A stretch of 64,000 nucleotides of DNA, taken from positions 27,511,805-27,575,804 of the forward strand of contig CM034532.1 in NCBI GenBank assembly GCA_020002185.1, in the 5' to 3' direction. The position numbers and the translations under genes are program-made. Shown in pieces: positions 34,746-46,045 of the stretch. This DNA comes from Paraescarpia echinospica. Its lineage: Eukaryota; Annelida; Polychaeta; Sabellida; Siboglinidae. Position 1 is the stretch's first letter. Each line of letters starts with the position of its first letter. The notes beneath the pieces are model-generated. The model saw only the letters and a list, made by a program, of their open reading frames with translations. It was not told the DNA's origin and searched no databases.

Positions 34746-37700
34746 TTGGCCAGGCCACCGAAAATGTTCCCGTACCAAATTTTTGTAAGCAAATTAAATT
34801 CTGTTCTAATACTCTCATTTCCAAATGTTCCTGACAGCGGAAATATATTAGCGTACCAATATGGCAATTCAGTGCATAACCAATAAAAATCACCACAAAT
34901 ACAGCGTTTTTACAATAGCAGCAATTTTGTACTTTTTTCCGCATGTGACGGACATCATGTGCCAAATTATATTTCGTATATAAGCCATACCATTAAATAG
35001 AGTCAAATTGTATTACAGTAATTGTATCGACTACAAGATTACTTCACCAGGCATTTTTGCAAGAAACGTAAAAAGTGTGTAGCGTATATTGACCGAACAG
35101 TTGCTTGGTTGATACGAGTTTATTTACACAAAATATACGCATATTGCGGGATATATGTTATAGCAGTAACAATTTCAAAAACATCATCATAAACACAGTA
35201 GATATGATGTCCGTCACACACTTTCAACAAAAACGATTGTGACTATCAATATAATTATTTGTCATGATATTGAAAGCTCACTAGCAGATGTATTCATCAT
35301 GGCCCAAGGGATAAATGTGCATTAGGCATCTATGAATACAAGTGCACCTACAATTGAGGTGTACATGTGCGTCTTTGTAGACGAACATTGTAAACACTGC
35401 AACTCATGTATACGTTCTTTAATCATGTGCGTCTTTGTAGACGAACATTGTAGACACTATGCAACTCATGTATACGTTCTTTAATCATGTGCGTCTTTGT
35501 AGACGAACATTGTAGACACTATGCAACTGATGTATACTTTCTTTAATCATGTGCGTCTTTGTAGACGAACATTGTAGACACTATGCAACTCATGTATGCG
35601 TTCTTTAATCATTTGCTTCTTTGTAGACGAAAATTGTAGACACTATGCAACTCATGTATACTTTCTTTAATCATGTGCGTCTTTGTAGACGAACATGATA
35701 AACAATATGCAACTCATGTATACGTTATTTAATTATGTGCGTCTTTGTAGACGAACATTGTAGACACTATGCAACTCATGTATACTTTCTTTAATTATGT
35801 GCGTCTTTGTAGATGAACATTGTAGACACTATGCAACTCATGTATACGTTCTTTAATCATGTGCTTCTTTGTAGACGAACATTGTAGACACTATGCAACT
35901 GATGTATACTTTCTTTAATCATGTGCGTCTTTGTAGAGGAACATTGTAGACACTATGCAACTCATGTATACGTTCTGTAATCATGTGCGTCTTTGTAGAC
36001 GAAAATTGTAGACACTATGCAACTTATGTATATTTTCTTTAATCATGTGCGTCTTTGTAGACGAACATTGTAGACACTATGCAACTCATGTATACGTTCT
36101 TTAATCATGTGCGTCTTTGTAGACGAACATAGTAGACACTATGCAACTGATGTATACTTTCTTTAATCATGTGCGTCTTTGTAGACGAACATTGTAGAAA
36201 CTATGCAACTCATGTATACGTTCTTTAATCATTTGCGTCTTTGTAGACGAATATTGTAGACACTATGCAACTCATGTATACTTTCTTTAATCATGTGCGT
36301 CTTTGTAGACGAACATGATAGACACTATGCAACTCATGTATACGTTATTTAATTATGTGCGTCTTTGTAGACGAACATTTTAGACACTATGCAACTCATG
36401 TATACTTTCTTTAATTATGTGCGGCTTTGTAGATGAACATTGTAGACACTATGCAACTCATGTATACGTTCTTTAATCATGTGCGTCTTTGTAGACGAAC
36501 ATTGTAGACACTATGCAACTGATGTATACTTTCTTTAATCATGTGCGTCTTTGTAGACGAACATTGTAGACACTATGCAACTGATGTATACTTTCTTTAA
36601 TCATGTGCGTCTTTGTAGACGAACATTGTAGACACTATGCAACTGATGTATACGTTCTTTAATCATGTGCGTCTTTGTAGACGAACATTGTAGACACTAT
36701 GCAACTCATGTATACGTTCTTTAATCATGTGCGTCTTTGTAGACGAACATTGTAGACACTATGCAACTCATGTATACTTTCTTTAATCATGTGCGTCTTT
36801 GTAGACGAACATTGTAGACACTATGCAACTCATGTATACGTTCTTTAATCATGTGCGTCTTTGTAGACGAACATTGTAGACACTATGCAACTCATGTATA
36901 CGTTCTTTAATCATGTGCGTCTTTGTAGACGAACATTGTAGACACTATGCAACTCATGTATACTTTCTTTAATCATGTGCGTCTTTGTAGACGAACATTG
37001 TAGACACTATGCAACTCATGTATACGTTCTTTAATCATGTGCGTCTTTGTAGACGAACATTGTAGACACTATGCAACTCATGTATACGTTCTTTAATCAT
37101 GTGCGTCTTTGTAGACGAACATTGTAGACACTATGCAACTCATGTATACTTTCTTTAATCATGTGCGTCTTTGTAGACGAACATTGTAGACACTATGCAA
37201 CTCATGTATACGTTCTTTAATCATGTGCGTCTTTGTAGACGAACATTGTAGACACTATGCAACTGATGTATACGTTCTTTAATCATGTGCGTCTTTGTAG
37301 ACGAACATTGTAGACACTATGCAACTGATGTATACGTTTTTTAATCACGTGCATCTACAACACTTTAGTAATAAAATCTTATTGACCACAAGGAAAAGAA
37401 AAATATTTTGTTTCACACTTCATATATCTACTCACAGTTGAGCTGAACTGATCATGTCGATACGTTATGATGCTGAGAGAACTCGCGCAATGATAATGTA
37501 CACTCACTGAATATGAAAGTTTGTGTAAATATGCACATTGAAATGATCACAGCAACTTTCGTGACGGACATAACGGCCATTTGTGCACGTGACAGACATA
37601 TTGCAAGTCACATTGCATGTGAGACACTAGGTATACATTAATATATAGAGGTAGTGAAGTCAATTTTGAGTTTAATATGGCTAAGCTGAAGGAAATCTGA

Positions 37701-37941
37701 ACATGATGTCCCTCATGAAATTGTCATTAAAACAGGGACAGGATGTTTGAACATCCACAGATATATGCCATTTAAAGATAACCAATTATAATATTGAAAA
37801 TTCACATGTGTTTCTGAGGATATGTGTCTTACAGTTAGCCTGAAATTAGAAGTATATAGTAATATGTCTTAAAATAATGACCATGAGACAAGAGGAAGGT
37901 AGTGAATTTGAAATGGAAACATTTTCCGTGGCCTGACCCAA
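34746..37941. mobile_element. Unit with ~36-bp inverted ends nested in left arm
   Basis: Left end TTGGCCAGGCCACCGAAAATG and right end ATTTTCCGTGGCCTGACCCAA are imperfect inverses that continue with TTCCC...AAATT. Inside are GTGACGGACATCATG-type motifs at 34945, 35204 (inverse), 37561 and 37704 (inverse, degraded). The middle is the 62-bp array. The same unit is in the right arm at 52543-53696. There is no coding capacity; the size and ends suggest a non-autonomous DNA transposon or foldback element. No clear target duplication is seen. Confidence 0.55.
35365..37352. repeat. 62-bp minisatellite array, about 32 copies
   Basis: Units of 62 bp containing GTGCGTCTTTGTAGACGAAC, ATTGTAGACACTATGCAACT and CATGTATACGTTCTTTAAT. 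Each unit contains a 5-bp stem, 4-base loop (CGTCT-TTGT-AGACG). A 10-unit block is duplicated at a 620-bp offset: the rare variants GAACATGATA, CGTTATTTAATTATG and TAGATGAACATTG recur at that distance. The 3' part shows a 3-unit (186-bp) cycle of CGTTC, CTTTC and CGTTC endings. The right arm holds about one unit (53205-53240). Confidence 0.96.
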
Positions 37942-37984
37942 GTACTTTGTGTGAGTTATTTGTCTAACCATTTTGTTGAGTTGT

Positions 37985-38045
37985 GCAGTTTATAGCAAAG
38001 ATATGTCCCAGTGTCGTGTGTGGCAGGTTCAAATCCTGCCTGTGT
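37985..38045 (+). repeat. tRNA-like T-arm sequence, left arm
   Basis: GCAGG-TTCAAAT-CCTGC at 38023-38039 forms a perfect T-arm (5-bp stem, 7-nt loop) with a B-box-like GGTTCAAATCC. The rest cannot be folded into a convincing cloverleaf, so it is a tRNA-derived repeat fragment and not a tRNA gene. The right-arm copy (about 52445-52475) has lost one side of the stem. Confidence 0.45.
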
Positions 38046-38434
38046 TCAGTATCCAAACACAACAGGTTGTGCACATACACTGATTCCATTCAACAATTTC
38101 AGCCGCATTTTATAACATCACCGAATTGCATGGATATTTTATTTCCATCTATACGGGAAACTGTAGACGAAATAAGCATGATACTTTTAAATAATTATAT
38201 AAAAAATAAACATTCCTATGCTGTTCTATTCTACGCGGTATTTCAACAACCTGTGAAAATCTGTACTGAGTAGTGAACGACTCTCCTCCAGAGGGCGCCA
38301 CAGTTTGTTCATCATATAGGAACCAGTGGGTCCAATGATACAGTGTATACACTGCCTACACTGTCTGCTCGGCGTCTCTCACACGCCTGACTGGGAAGCA
38401 AATCCGGCTGCTGGTAGCAGGATCTAGTCGGTTA

Positions 38435-39285
38435 GAGTTAGAAATACGTAATGGAATGTTGTTGTCAAGGCAATGGCATATTAACAGTAAGGGATATATG
38501 TTCTCTCAATACACGAAACAGATATTAGCAGGTATTACTCGATCTAATTTTCGATAACACTTGTTTACTATGTATTAGTTAAACTGTTCCTGTAAACTTG
38601 GAACCCGCCAATACATTGTAGGAATATGGAAATGACAATAAACAAGTGGTGTGTGGGGTACCTTACACTCTCTAGAACAACGATGCTGTTATTCTAATCA
38701 GTATCAGTACTGTTGGCATCGGCGCTAGGGTTTTACATCAGGGCAGCAGTCATATATTACAAGCATTTAAGCCTAGCCCCCTCAGTGGGCAACAAATCAA
38801 TGACATCGGTTATTACCAGTGTTTGAAATATGCGATAGCGGGTCGTCACTAACCACCTACTTTGCCGTCGGGTCAGTAACCTTTCTGTGTTACTGGTCCG
38901 TGTGATTGCCTACTTTTCCGGGGACATTACACCGTTTTTAGCAGTAAACATCAGCTTGTCGTCAGAAATGGCCACCAGAAATCACTGTTTACATGTGTTA
39001 ATATAAATGCATTTTTACACTCGGTATAGCCCCATTTCCTTTGTCGTTTTTATAGTTGAATAAGCTCCTGAAACGAATGTACGGTAACGTACTCACTATC
39101 CAAATAGACTTTGCTCTTCGTATTTATTGGAAAACGCCGCCAATGTAAATATCTGCCTGGGAAACTGTTGGAAAAATGCCGTAAACTCTCACAAGCGTTA
39201 TCGACATTTCCGTGAGATCTGGCTGCAGAATCCACGCATTGAACACTTCATATAAGAAGTCGCGAAGACCACACATCATGACCAG
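38435..39285. other. No recognisable feature
   Basis: Start of the spacer between the inverted arms. No gene or repeat recognised. Confidence 0.4.
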
Positions 39286-39289
39286 GACC

Positions 39290-39500
39290 CAGAAGAGTGT
39301 GGCTCCTTAGGCGCGGGAACAGGGAGGGTCGGGGGGGGGGCACAATTGCTCTCTCTCGAATTTCTCCGGGGGGACAGACATATGGTTGTGCCCCCCTCCC
39401 AGTAATAGGCGGCACGGAGAAAAAATTGTCTCCGTCTCCGGATGCTATAATTTCAACCGAGACAGCGGAAAGAAGGTGGAGGAGGCAAATTGACATCAGC
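39290..39500. repeat. C-rich dispersed repeat, second copy
   Basis: Shares G-run, AATTTCTC, GGGACAGACATA, a C-run and CAACCGAGACAGC with 840-1025. It is immediately followed by a decayed LINE, suggesting that the C-rich sequence often sits beside LINE fragments in this genome. Confidence 0.6.
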
Positions 39501-39689
39501 GGCGCGACGGAAAAAGAAAATTTTCAACAGCACTGTCTCCCCCCGATTTTTTCTTTCAGACCTATTGTTTTGCAGGTCTTTGCTAAACAATAGGTTTGTG
39601 CCATTGCTAAAACGGTACCTTTGCTTTGGTACCTTTTTTAAGTTGCCTGTTCGGTTGACTAGCACCTTTCTAAAATAAAGTGTAATTTT

Positions 39690-40440
39690 GTAAGAGTGCT
39701 ATTTCTCGACTACAGCAAAGCATTTGATGTAATTAACCATGATATACTAATACAGAAACTGATTGCTATGGAAGTACCACCACACCTGGTCCGATGAATG
39801 GCAGCGTTTCTACTAGACCGCGAACAGAGAGTAAAAATCGGCGACGCCGTGTCAAAGCCAGGCTACCCTAACGGAGGCGTTCTCCAGGGAACTTTGTCAT
39901 GACCAAAACACTTTGTGGTTCATATAAATGATTTGCAAAAATCTTTTCCTATATTTAAATATATTGACGATTGCACTATATTTGAAATATGCAAACAAAG
40001 TATGATATAAGTTATACAGGATTCTGCCAACATTATTGAGCGATGGTCTAGTAATAATGACATGCGCATCAATACGAGTAAGACAAAATAAATGGTTAGA
40101 TGTTTCGGGAAAGATAGAACATTTGTAGAATCTCTGCCGTATATTGATATAAATGGGACAGATATTGAGAGAGTTTCTCAAGCAAAAGTTCTCGGCGTAA
40201 CTATATCATCGGATTTAAGTTGGAATGGGCATGTACATGAAATAGTATCAAAGGCAAGAAAGAGAGTGTATATGATATATCAGTTGAAACGTGCTGGTAT
40301 CAACCAAAATAACTTGGTTATAATACACGTATCTGTGATTAGACCAGTAGTTGAATAAGCCTGCCCGGTATGGCACACAAAATTGCCGAAATACGTATCG
40401 GACAACATCGTGCTTTCAACAAATTTTCGCCACTACCAGT
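39690..40440 (+). mobile_element. CR1/L2-like LINE reverse transcriptase, broken
   Basis: Frames read ARVLFLDYSKAFDVINHDIL, then GGVLQGTLS, then FKYIDDCTIFEI (the catalytic F/YxDD box, here YIDD), then DINGTDIERVSQAKVLGVTI followed by SSDLSWNGHV and YMIYQLKRAGI. These are the fingers/palm/thumb blocks of a non-LTR reverse transcriptase in correct order. Stops occur after PPHLVR, TLS, SMI, TSKTK and RPVVE, so the copy is dead. The 5' endonuclease is missing. Confidence 0.85.
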
Positions 40441-40569
40441 ATGTATACCATCCAATGACTCATACCTTTCACAGTAAAAAAATTCACATTAGTCGTCTGA
40501 TAAAATTTACATTTTGACACTAGTCGCAACAACAAACATTCACACACAAATATCCAACAGGTACTCGTT

Positions 40570-40672
40570 TATAGAAATTCGACACGGGATCACAGAATCC
40601 GATACCATGTACTCTCGATTGAGAGTCCAGTGCTCTAGACGCTGCGCCACCTCGCTACAAGACGAACCCCTC
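40570..40672 (-). repeat. tRNA-derived SINE head, minus strand
   Basis: The minus strand reads GCGAGGTGGCGCAGCGTCTAG, AGCACTGGACTCTCAATCGAGAG and later GATCCCGTGTCGAATTTC. This resembles an A box (GGCGCAGCG-CTAGAGC), an anticodon arm and a degraded B box. The acceptor stem and T-arm do not pair properly, so it is a SINE-type tRNA derivative. Confidence 0.55.
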
Positions 40673-40794
40673 CAGAACCCCTTATTCAGGGTTGCTATAT
40701 TGGGCAACAAACATAAGTAGGTAGCACGTACGCACAAAATAGTTTGTTAGGGGCGAAGATAATTTAGCCCCCTAATATAAAGTGAAGGGGTGTG

Positions 40795-41000
40795 CATTTA
40801 TCGGTGCAGTTTGATGTTTTTGTTGAACCTGAAGATGCTTTTTGGCAAACCCCAAGAGGAGTGCAAATCGAGGTTTTTGTAGAGCCTGCATGTGGTTTTA
40901 TTGGCGATTTTAAACGGTGGGTACAGGTCGATCTTTTTGTTGAGCCTGACGGTGGGTAATTTTGGCGAGGAGGGTGCAACTGGAGGTTTGTGGTAAGCTT
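40795..41000. repeat. Degenerate ~58-bp tandem repeat, about 3.5 units
   Basis: TTTTTGTTGAACCTGA, TTTTTGTAGAGCCTGC and TTTTTGTTGAGCCTGA occur at about 58-60 bp spacing, each after GTGCA-like or GTACAG-like sequence. On the minus strand this gives repeated GSTKTS/GSTKRS peptides. It is next to GCTGAAGCTCCGGCA, a phrase also found beside the C-rich repeat at about 60040. Confidence 0.6.
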
Positions 41001-41099
41001 CAAAATATGTTGAAGGTCGCCGAAAGATATGACCCGACAACGGCGGAGGCGGAATGATGCTGAAGCTCCGGCACAGCCCACCTACCGCGCCTATGATAG

Positions 41100-42580
41100 T
41101 ATTATGCAACTTCGTGATATTGTGTTTCCTGCAGCCTAACATTATGAAAATAAGGATTAGTAAGACTAATTCAATAACCTTTCTGGAGTGACACCCTGAA
41201 AAGATATTGAAAATAGAAATACACATTTATGTCGCGACTAAACTAAGATTATCATAATGTGCTTATATATATTAATATAAACACGTTGTGATAATCGTAA
41301 TTTATTATATTAAGTAGTATGATGCGTATACATTGCATTTGCAGCACTGACATGTTTGTGTATCGCCACATGACTATGCATATGAAAATCGTTGTTGTAA
41401 TTTCAGAATCCTTACCGGTGTGTTGGAACTTCATTATGTCACATTCACTGTTCGATCAAATGATATACTGACTCCAAGAAAACCTCCTGAAAACTGATCG
41501 CTCACAATTTCCACTTCCAACACACTGAGGCATCCCTGAAATATAATATTTTTTTAATCTGCCACAAAAACATTCATGCTTAATGTACACTTGTATATGC
41601 CTTACATTCGTAACGACGGCCAGGTTCCCTAAATCGACCTACCTAAACAGACAGTTGATTGGCATTTGTCGACGATGAGTTTGTTTGGATGTCGCTGCCC
41701 AGGAAAGAGCTCCGGAGGAAGTTGAGCCTTCAGCTGAGGCCACCATCTGCCGATGAAACTCTCCAATTGCCCCCGATTGCGTGAGGGCAACGTCGCGTGC
41801 GGACTCGACAAACAGTGGTTGAAACTCGTTCTTGGCCACCGAACGCGTCAGAAGACCTCGCTCTCAGACTGAAATACAGAAGCAATCAGTTGCTGACATG
41901 CTACTACCGGCATGTTAGGTGGCTTTAGAAATATTATTTTCGCATTTCTGCAACTATTTTCTTTACCGGAAAACAGCGCAATTTTGCATAGAGGTTGGTT
42001 TTATTTTATTTTAATCTAAATTGGTTACTTGTATTGACTACTGACTGATATTGACTAACAGTCTTTGAGCCATTATCAGTATTTCGTTTTGTTTTCGAAG
42101 ACTTGGTTGATGTTATGGTCACCGCCGTTGTTGCTTCCACTATCTTATTGATACCGTTAATTAAATACCACCGCAAATGTTACTGCATATCGTAATTCCA
42201 ACGACGCCTTTAAATCAAACCTTATTTCACTTCGCCAAAAGCACACATCGCACCAATGCTATTCGTTTCATTGAAATTTGCTTCTGAATAATTAATAGCA
42301 CAAAATAGCAATTGTATCTGGAGTTCAGTACTTTCATAGAGAGAGGTCGGTAGATCCATTGACGCACTGGACACATAGTCTCCACCAGAACTGGTAACTT
42401 GCTCCTGGTTCGTCGCGACCTTGTTTATTATTGGAAGAATGTCGTAGCTGTTTATAACACCGTGGATGTTTTCTGTCACCACTGCACTGTTAGCAGATGA
42501 ATGTCACCTAGGATGTCCAGTTATGAATGGCAAGAGTTCGTTTTACAACACATAGTCGAGTTTGTCCGCCGATGGATTTA
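41100..42580. other. No assigned feature
   Basis: Mostly AT-rich. A GC-richer patch at 41640-41860 has a 66-codon minus-strand frame (MAKNEFQPLFVESARDV...), and 42222-42482 has an 86-codon minus-strand frame. Neither resembles a known family. For the first, the only acceptor-like AG (minus strand, about 41872) puts a stop in the needed frame. Confidence 0.35.
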
Positions 42581-42589
42581 ACAAGATTT

Positions 42590-43300
42590 AACAAAATTTA
42601 ACAAGATAGCCACCCAGAGAATTAACTCTAGATGGCAGGTGGACAAGGAAGCCCTTTAGCTTATCGAGTCCAACCCGCATGTGTATCCCGCCTTCTGGGG
42701 TATGTGTCGATTTTATTGTTAGACATATTCCACGCTACTTACACCCACATAGTATTGAATAATATGTTCCATTCGTTTAAGAGTGCATTTGTGGAAGTAG
42801 GAACTTTCTTATATATATAATCTATACTGCTCCTTTGCTAATGTAACTTCATGTGTCCTCTAGTCCGTCTATCTTTCTTAACTGGGAAAACATATTTCTA
42901 TCAATATTTTCGCGGCAATTCAATGGTAAAAATTTCTATCAGTCTCTCAATCTCCTGGTCTCTAGCGTTTATTTAGTACGCATTTTTTTTAGTCTATTTC
43001 GTGACTAAGATCACTCAGTTTTGGTGTAATTTTAGTTGTTCTCCTCTGCACTCTTCCTAGCATATATCTGTCCTCCTGCGATATGGCCTCCAAGATTGAA
43101 TACACTACTCTAAATGAGGCCTCACATTGTTTTGTACAGCGATATTTTTAGTTCTTTTTCCTTATACGCTATATTTCGCCTAATTAATCCAAGGATTTGA
43201 TGTCCATTTGAATCTGCAATTCCGCACTGCTCTGAAACCTTTATATCAGCATTAATGGTTAACTCTAAGTCTTTTTTTTAGAGTAGTACTTAGTACAGTA
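42590..43300 (-). mobile_element. CR1/L2-like LINE 3' portion, minus strand
   Basis: The minus strand reads QCGIADSNGHQILGLIRRNI then AYKEKELKISLYKTM near 43140-43240, followed downstream by broken C-terminal frames. Its last 110 bases match the copies at 6.56 kb and 50.9 kb (AACTCTAGATGGCAGGTGGACA). Many stops; it is a fossil. Confidence 0.75.
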
Positions 43301-43582
43301 TCCCCCCCCATTGTATATTCGACAACTTCGTTCCCATGTCCTGTGTGGGGGTATTTACATTTCCCAAAATGGAATGGTTACATGGCCCAAAGGTCTTGCT
43401 CCATGTAGGCGAGCCATGTCTGTTTAAACGTGTGAATACATAGCTGTATGTTACGGTTATTATCTTAAGCTATGCATAAACACAAATTGTGTAGTACAAC
43501 AAGAGTTGCACTTCTACGCATGCACTCGCGCGTGAACACACATGCATTCACACTGACACACAATCACGAATGCATGCAAGCG

Positions 43583-43585
<3 letters not shown>

Positions 43586-43668
<83 letters not shown>
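43586..43668. repeat. (CA)n microsatellite
   Basis: About 41 CA dinucleotides followed by degenerate CACACG and GCACGCACGCAC runs up to 43760. Confidence 0.97.
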
Positions 43669-43670
<2 letters not shown>

Positions 43671-44059
43671 CCGCGCACACAGTCATACACACATTCAAGC
43701 ACACACGCCCGCATGTTCGCTCGCTGACATGCACGCACGCACGCACGCACACACACACACCATACACATGCACACACTAACACTGACCTGTCCACGCTAA
43801 AACAACAAAAAATTAATAATTAATTATGTTGTCAAATTCTAATAGTTCTATTTTGGAAATAATTGCCAAGATTAATAAAGTACCTATTATTTGATACTAC
43901 AGCTTTGTCGCTCGCACTTTGCCTTCGTTCTTATAAGATCGTTCACAATTATTATTACGGCTGTAACGGTGGCTTTGCAATGCAGGAATACTCTGATATA
44001 TTATACAAACTTACCCGGTTCTGTTCCGATGTCCAGAAAAGCTTCTTCTATTGATGAAA

Positions 44060-45059
44060 NNNNNNNNNNNNNNNNNNNNNNNNNNNNNNNNNNNNNNNNN
44101 NNNNNNNNNNNNNNNNNNNNNNNNNNNNNNNNNNNNNNNNNNNNNNNNNNNNNNNNNNNNNNNNNNNNNNNNNNNNNNNNNNNNNNNNNNNNNNNNNNNN
44201 NNNNNNNNNNNNNNNNNNNNNNNNNNNNNNNNNNNNNNNNNNNNNNNNNNNNNNNNNNNNNNNNNNNNNNNNNNNNNNNNNNNNNNNNNNNNNNNNNNNN
44301 NNNNNNNNNNNNNNNNNNNNNNNNNNNNNNNNNNNNNNNNNNNNNNNNNNNNNNNNNNNNNNNNNNNNNNNNNNNNNNNNNNNNNNNNNNNNNNNNNNNN
44401 NNNNNNNNNNNNNNNNNNNNNNNNNNNNNNNNNNNNNNNNNNNNNNNNNNNNNNNNNNNNNNNNNNNNNNNNNNNNNNNNNNNNNNNNNNNNNNNNNNNN
44501 NNNNNNNNNNNNNNNNNNNNNNNNNNNNNNNNNNNNNNNNNNNNNNNNNNNNNNNNNNNNNNNNNNNNNNNNNNNNNNNNNNNNNNNNNNNNNNNNNNNN
44601 NNNNNNNNNNNNNNNNNNNNNNNNNNNNNNNNNNNNNNNNNNNNNNNNNNNNNNNNNNNNNNNNNNNNNNNNNNNNNNNNNNNNNNNNNNNNNNNNNNNN
44701 NNNNNNNNNNNNNNNNNNNNNNNNNNNNNNNNNNNNNNNNNNNNNNNNNNNNNNNNNNNNNNNNNNNNNNNNNNNNNNNNNNNNNNNNNNNNNNNNNNNN
44801 NNNNNNNNNNNNNNNNNNNNNNNNNNNNNNNNNNNNNNNNNNNNNNNNNNNNNNNNNNNNNNNNNNNNNNNNNNNNNNNNNNNNNNNNNNNNNNNNNNNN
44901 NNNNNNNNNNNNNNNNNNNNNNNNNNNNNNNNNNNNNNNNNNNNNNNNNNNNNNNNNNNNNNNNNNNNNNNNNNNNNNNNNNNNNNNNNNNNNNNNNNNN
45001 NNNNNNNNNNNNNNNNNNNNNNNNNNNNNNNNNNNNNNNNNNNNNNNNNNNNNNNNNNN
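44060..45059. other. Assembly gap, exactly 1000 N
   Basis: A run of 1000 N, a conventional placeholder length. The sequence directly after it is the first copy of a tandem duplication, so the gap probably hides a LINE body like the one at 46.05-46.97 kb. Apparent reading frames crossing it are meaningless. Confidence 0.99.
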
Positions 45060-45357
45060 TATCTGTATAATGATGTATTCTAAGCGCCTCCGTGTGGACT
45101 TATCTAGATATATGACGCTATATAAATCTTCTTCTTCTTCTTCTTATTATTATTATTATTATTTGTTATTATTACCGCGGTGACTGTAAAGCGAGATTCA
45201 ATTGTACAGGTCAGTGTCTGTACCAGGTCTGACAGTCGCCGTGAGTCTACTCGTCTTCTGGCCGCCGGGAGAGTTGCGAGGTGTCGCCGCTATCGGTCTC
45301 AGTATGGACGAGTTAGTCACTAGCGTAGGTGAGTAAAAACCAAGTACGTGCCATTTG

Positions 45358-45431
45358 TGGAGCTCAATAGCGCAGTGGATAGCGCATCGCACTATCGACT
45401 GAGAGAACCCGGGTTCAAATCTTGTGCTGCC
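45358..45431 (+). repeat. tRNA-like sequence, copy 1
   Basis: GAGCTCAATAGCGCAGTGGATAGCGC resembles a tRNA D-arm/A box and CCCGGGTTCAAATC a T-arm/B box, at proper spacing. The acceptor stem does not close well. Copy 2 at 47258-47331 changes CTATCGACTGAGAG to CTCTCGACTGAGAG. I read it as the tRNA-derived head of a SINE; a functional tRNA is unlikely. Confidence 0.6.
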
Positions 45432-45450
45432 GTGTCGAACCTTCGGCAAT

Positions 45451-45583
45451 TTCGTTCACTCTGCGTTGCTACAATTCATTCAGTTGTATGCGAAGAATAA
45501 TTGTACACAAATATCCACCACTGTCTATAGCAAGGTACTCATTCATACAACTGAATGAATTGGAGCAACGTAGAGTGAACGAA
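45451..45583. repeat. 40-bp inverted repeat, copy 1
   Basis: Arms 45451-45490 and 45544-45583 are inverse complements at 38 of 40 positions (TTCGTTCACTCT...CAGTTGTATG), with a 53-bp spacer. It begins 20 bases after the tRNA-like sequence. The second copy is at 47351-47390 and 47444-47483 with one further mismatch. It may be a tiny foldback element or part of a SINE body. Confidence 0.85.
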
Positions 45584-45824
45584 TAATAATTGCAGCGTGA
45601 ATGGATGCTTCCCAGAGAAGTCGAGATGGTGTTCGATCGAAGCAGTCCTGAGCACTAGATACTGCGCTATATAAGATCTTACCTTATTTTATCAGTTCAG
45701 TGCTAAACAGGCAGTTGTAACTATGGGTATTTACGTTCAGATACACAGACAGCGGCATGAATACTAACGCACGACATATCGAGGATTTTTGCTTGCTATA
45801 GACGTGATATACCTGATCAACACA

Positions 45825-45831
45825 CACACAT

Positions 45832-45896
<65 letters not shown>

Positions 45897-46020
45897 CACG
45901 CACACGCACACGCACACGCACACGCACACGCACACGCACACGCACACGCACACGCACACGCACACGCACACGCACACGCACACGCACACGCACACGCACA
46001 CGCACACACACACACACACA
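45825..46020. repeat. CA / CACACG microsatellite
   Basis: (CA)n, then (CGCA)n, then about 20 CACACG hexamers, then (CA)n. It is at the same place as the pure (CA)n of copy 2 (47715-47855), showing divergent microsatellite evolution after duplication. Confidence 0.95.
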
Positions 46021-46045
46021 TACACATATTATATATATATGATGC

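Larger units (their letters stand above)
28330..38430. repeat. Left arm of a giant inverted repeat
   Basis: Matches the reverse complement of 51970-59105. Anchors: 28335-29185 with 57915-59105; 29820-29945 with 57345-57475; 31540-38430 with 51970-56620. Identity looks high by eye but was not computed. Non-matching inserts are 29190-29820 and 29950-31540 on this side. The 62-bp array (35365-37352) and the pentamer array (32262-32447) are expanded only here. No convincing transposase or replication gene is present, so the origin (two opposed copies of one large element, or inverted segmental duplication) is open. Confidence 0.9.
45060..45830. repeat. Tandem segmental duplication, copy 1
   Basis: Almost identical to 46966-47730 at a 1900-bp offset, from GTATAATGATGTATTC through CTTGCTATAGACGTGATATACC into a CA-rich microsatellite. 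It begins with the 3' end of an L2/CR1-like LINE (GACGCTATATAAAT, then CTT and ATT microsatellites), whose body is lost in the gap. It contains a tRNA-like segment and a 40-bp inverted repeat. Confidence 0.93.

Noticed and set aside
34519..34965. 148-codon minus-strand frame ending INPLFYGLGCQLLFE...
   Set aside because: The right-arm counterpart is closed over most of its length. Only the last 30 codons stay in register, so this is likely chance.
39560..39640. Small stem CCTATTGTTT...AAACAATAGG and doubled GGTACC
   Set aside because: Short stems in low-complexity sequence between the C-rich repeat and a LINE; no terminator-like or RNA context.
41629..41872. Minus-strand exon reading AKNEFQPLFVESARDVALTQ
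   Set aside because: GC-richer and open, but the only upstream acceptor places a stop at the start of the frame, and no homologue is recognised.
43891..45183. A 430-codon open frame
   Set aside because: It consists almost entirely of the 1000-N gap translated as unknown residues; the flanks show no coding signal.
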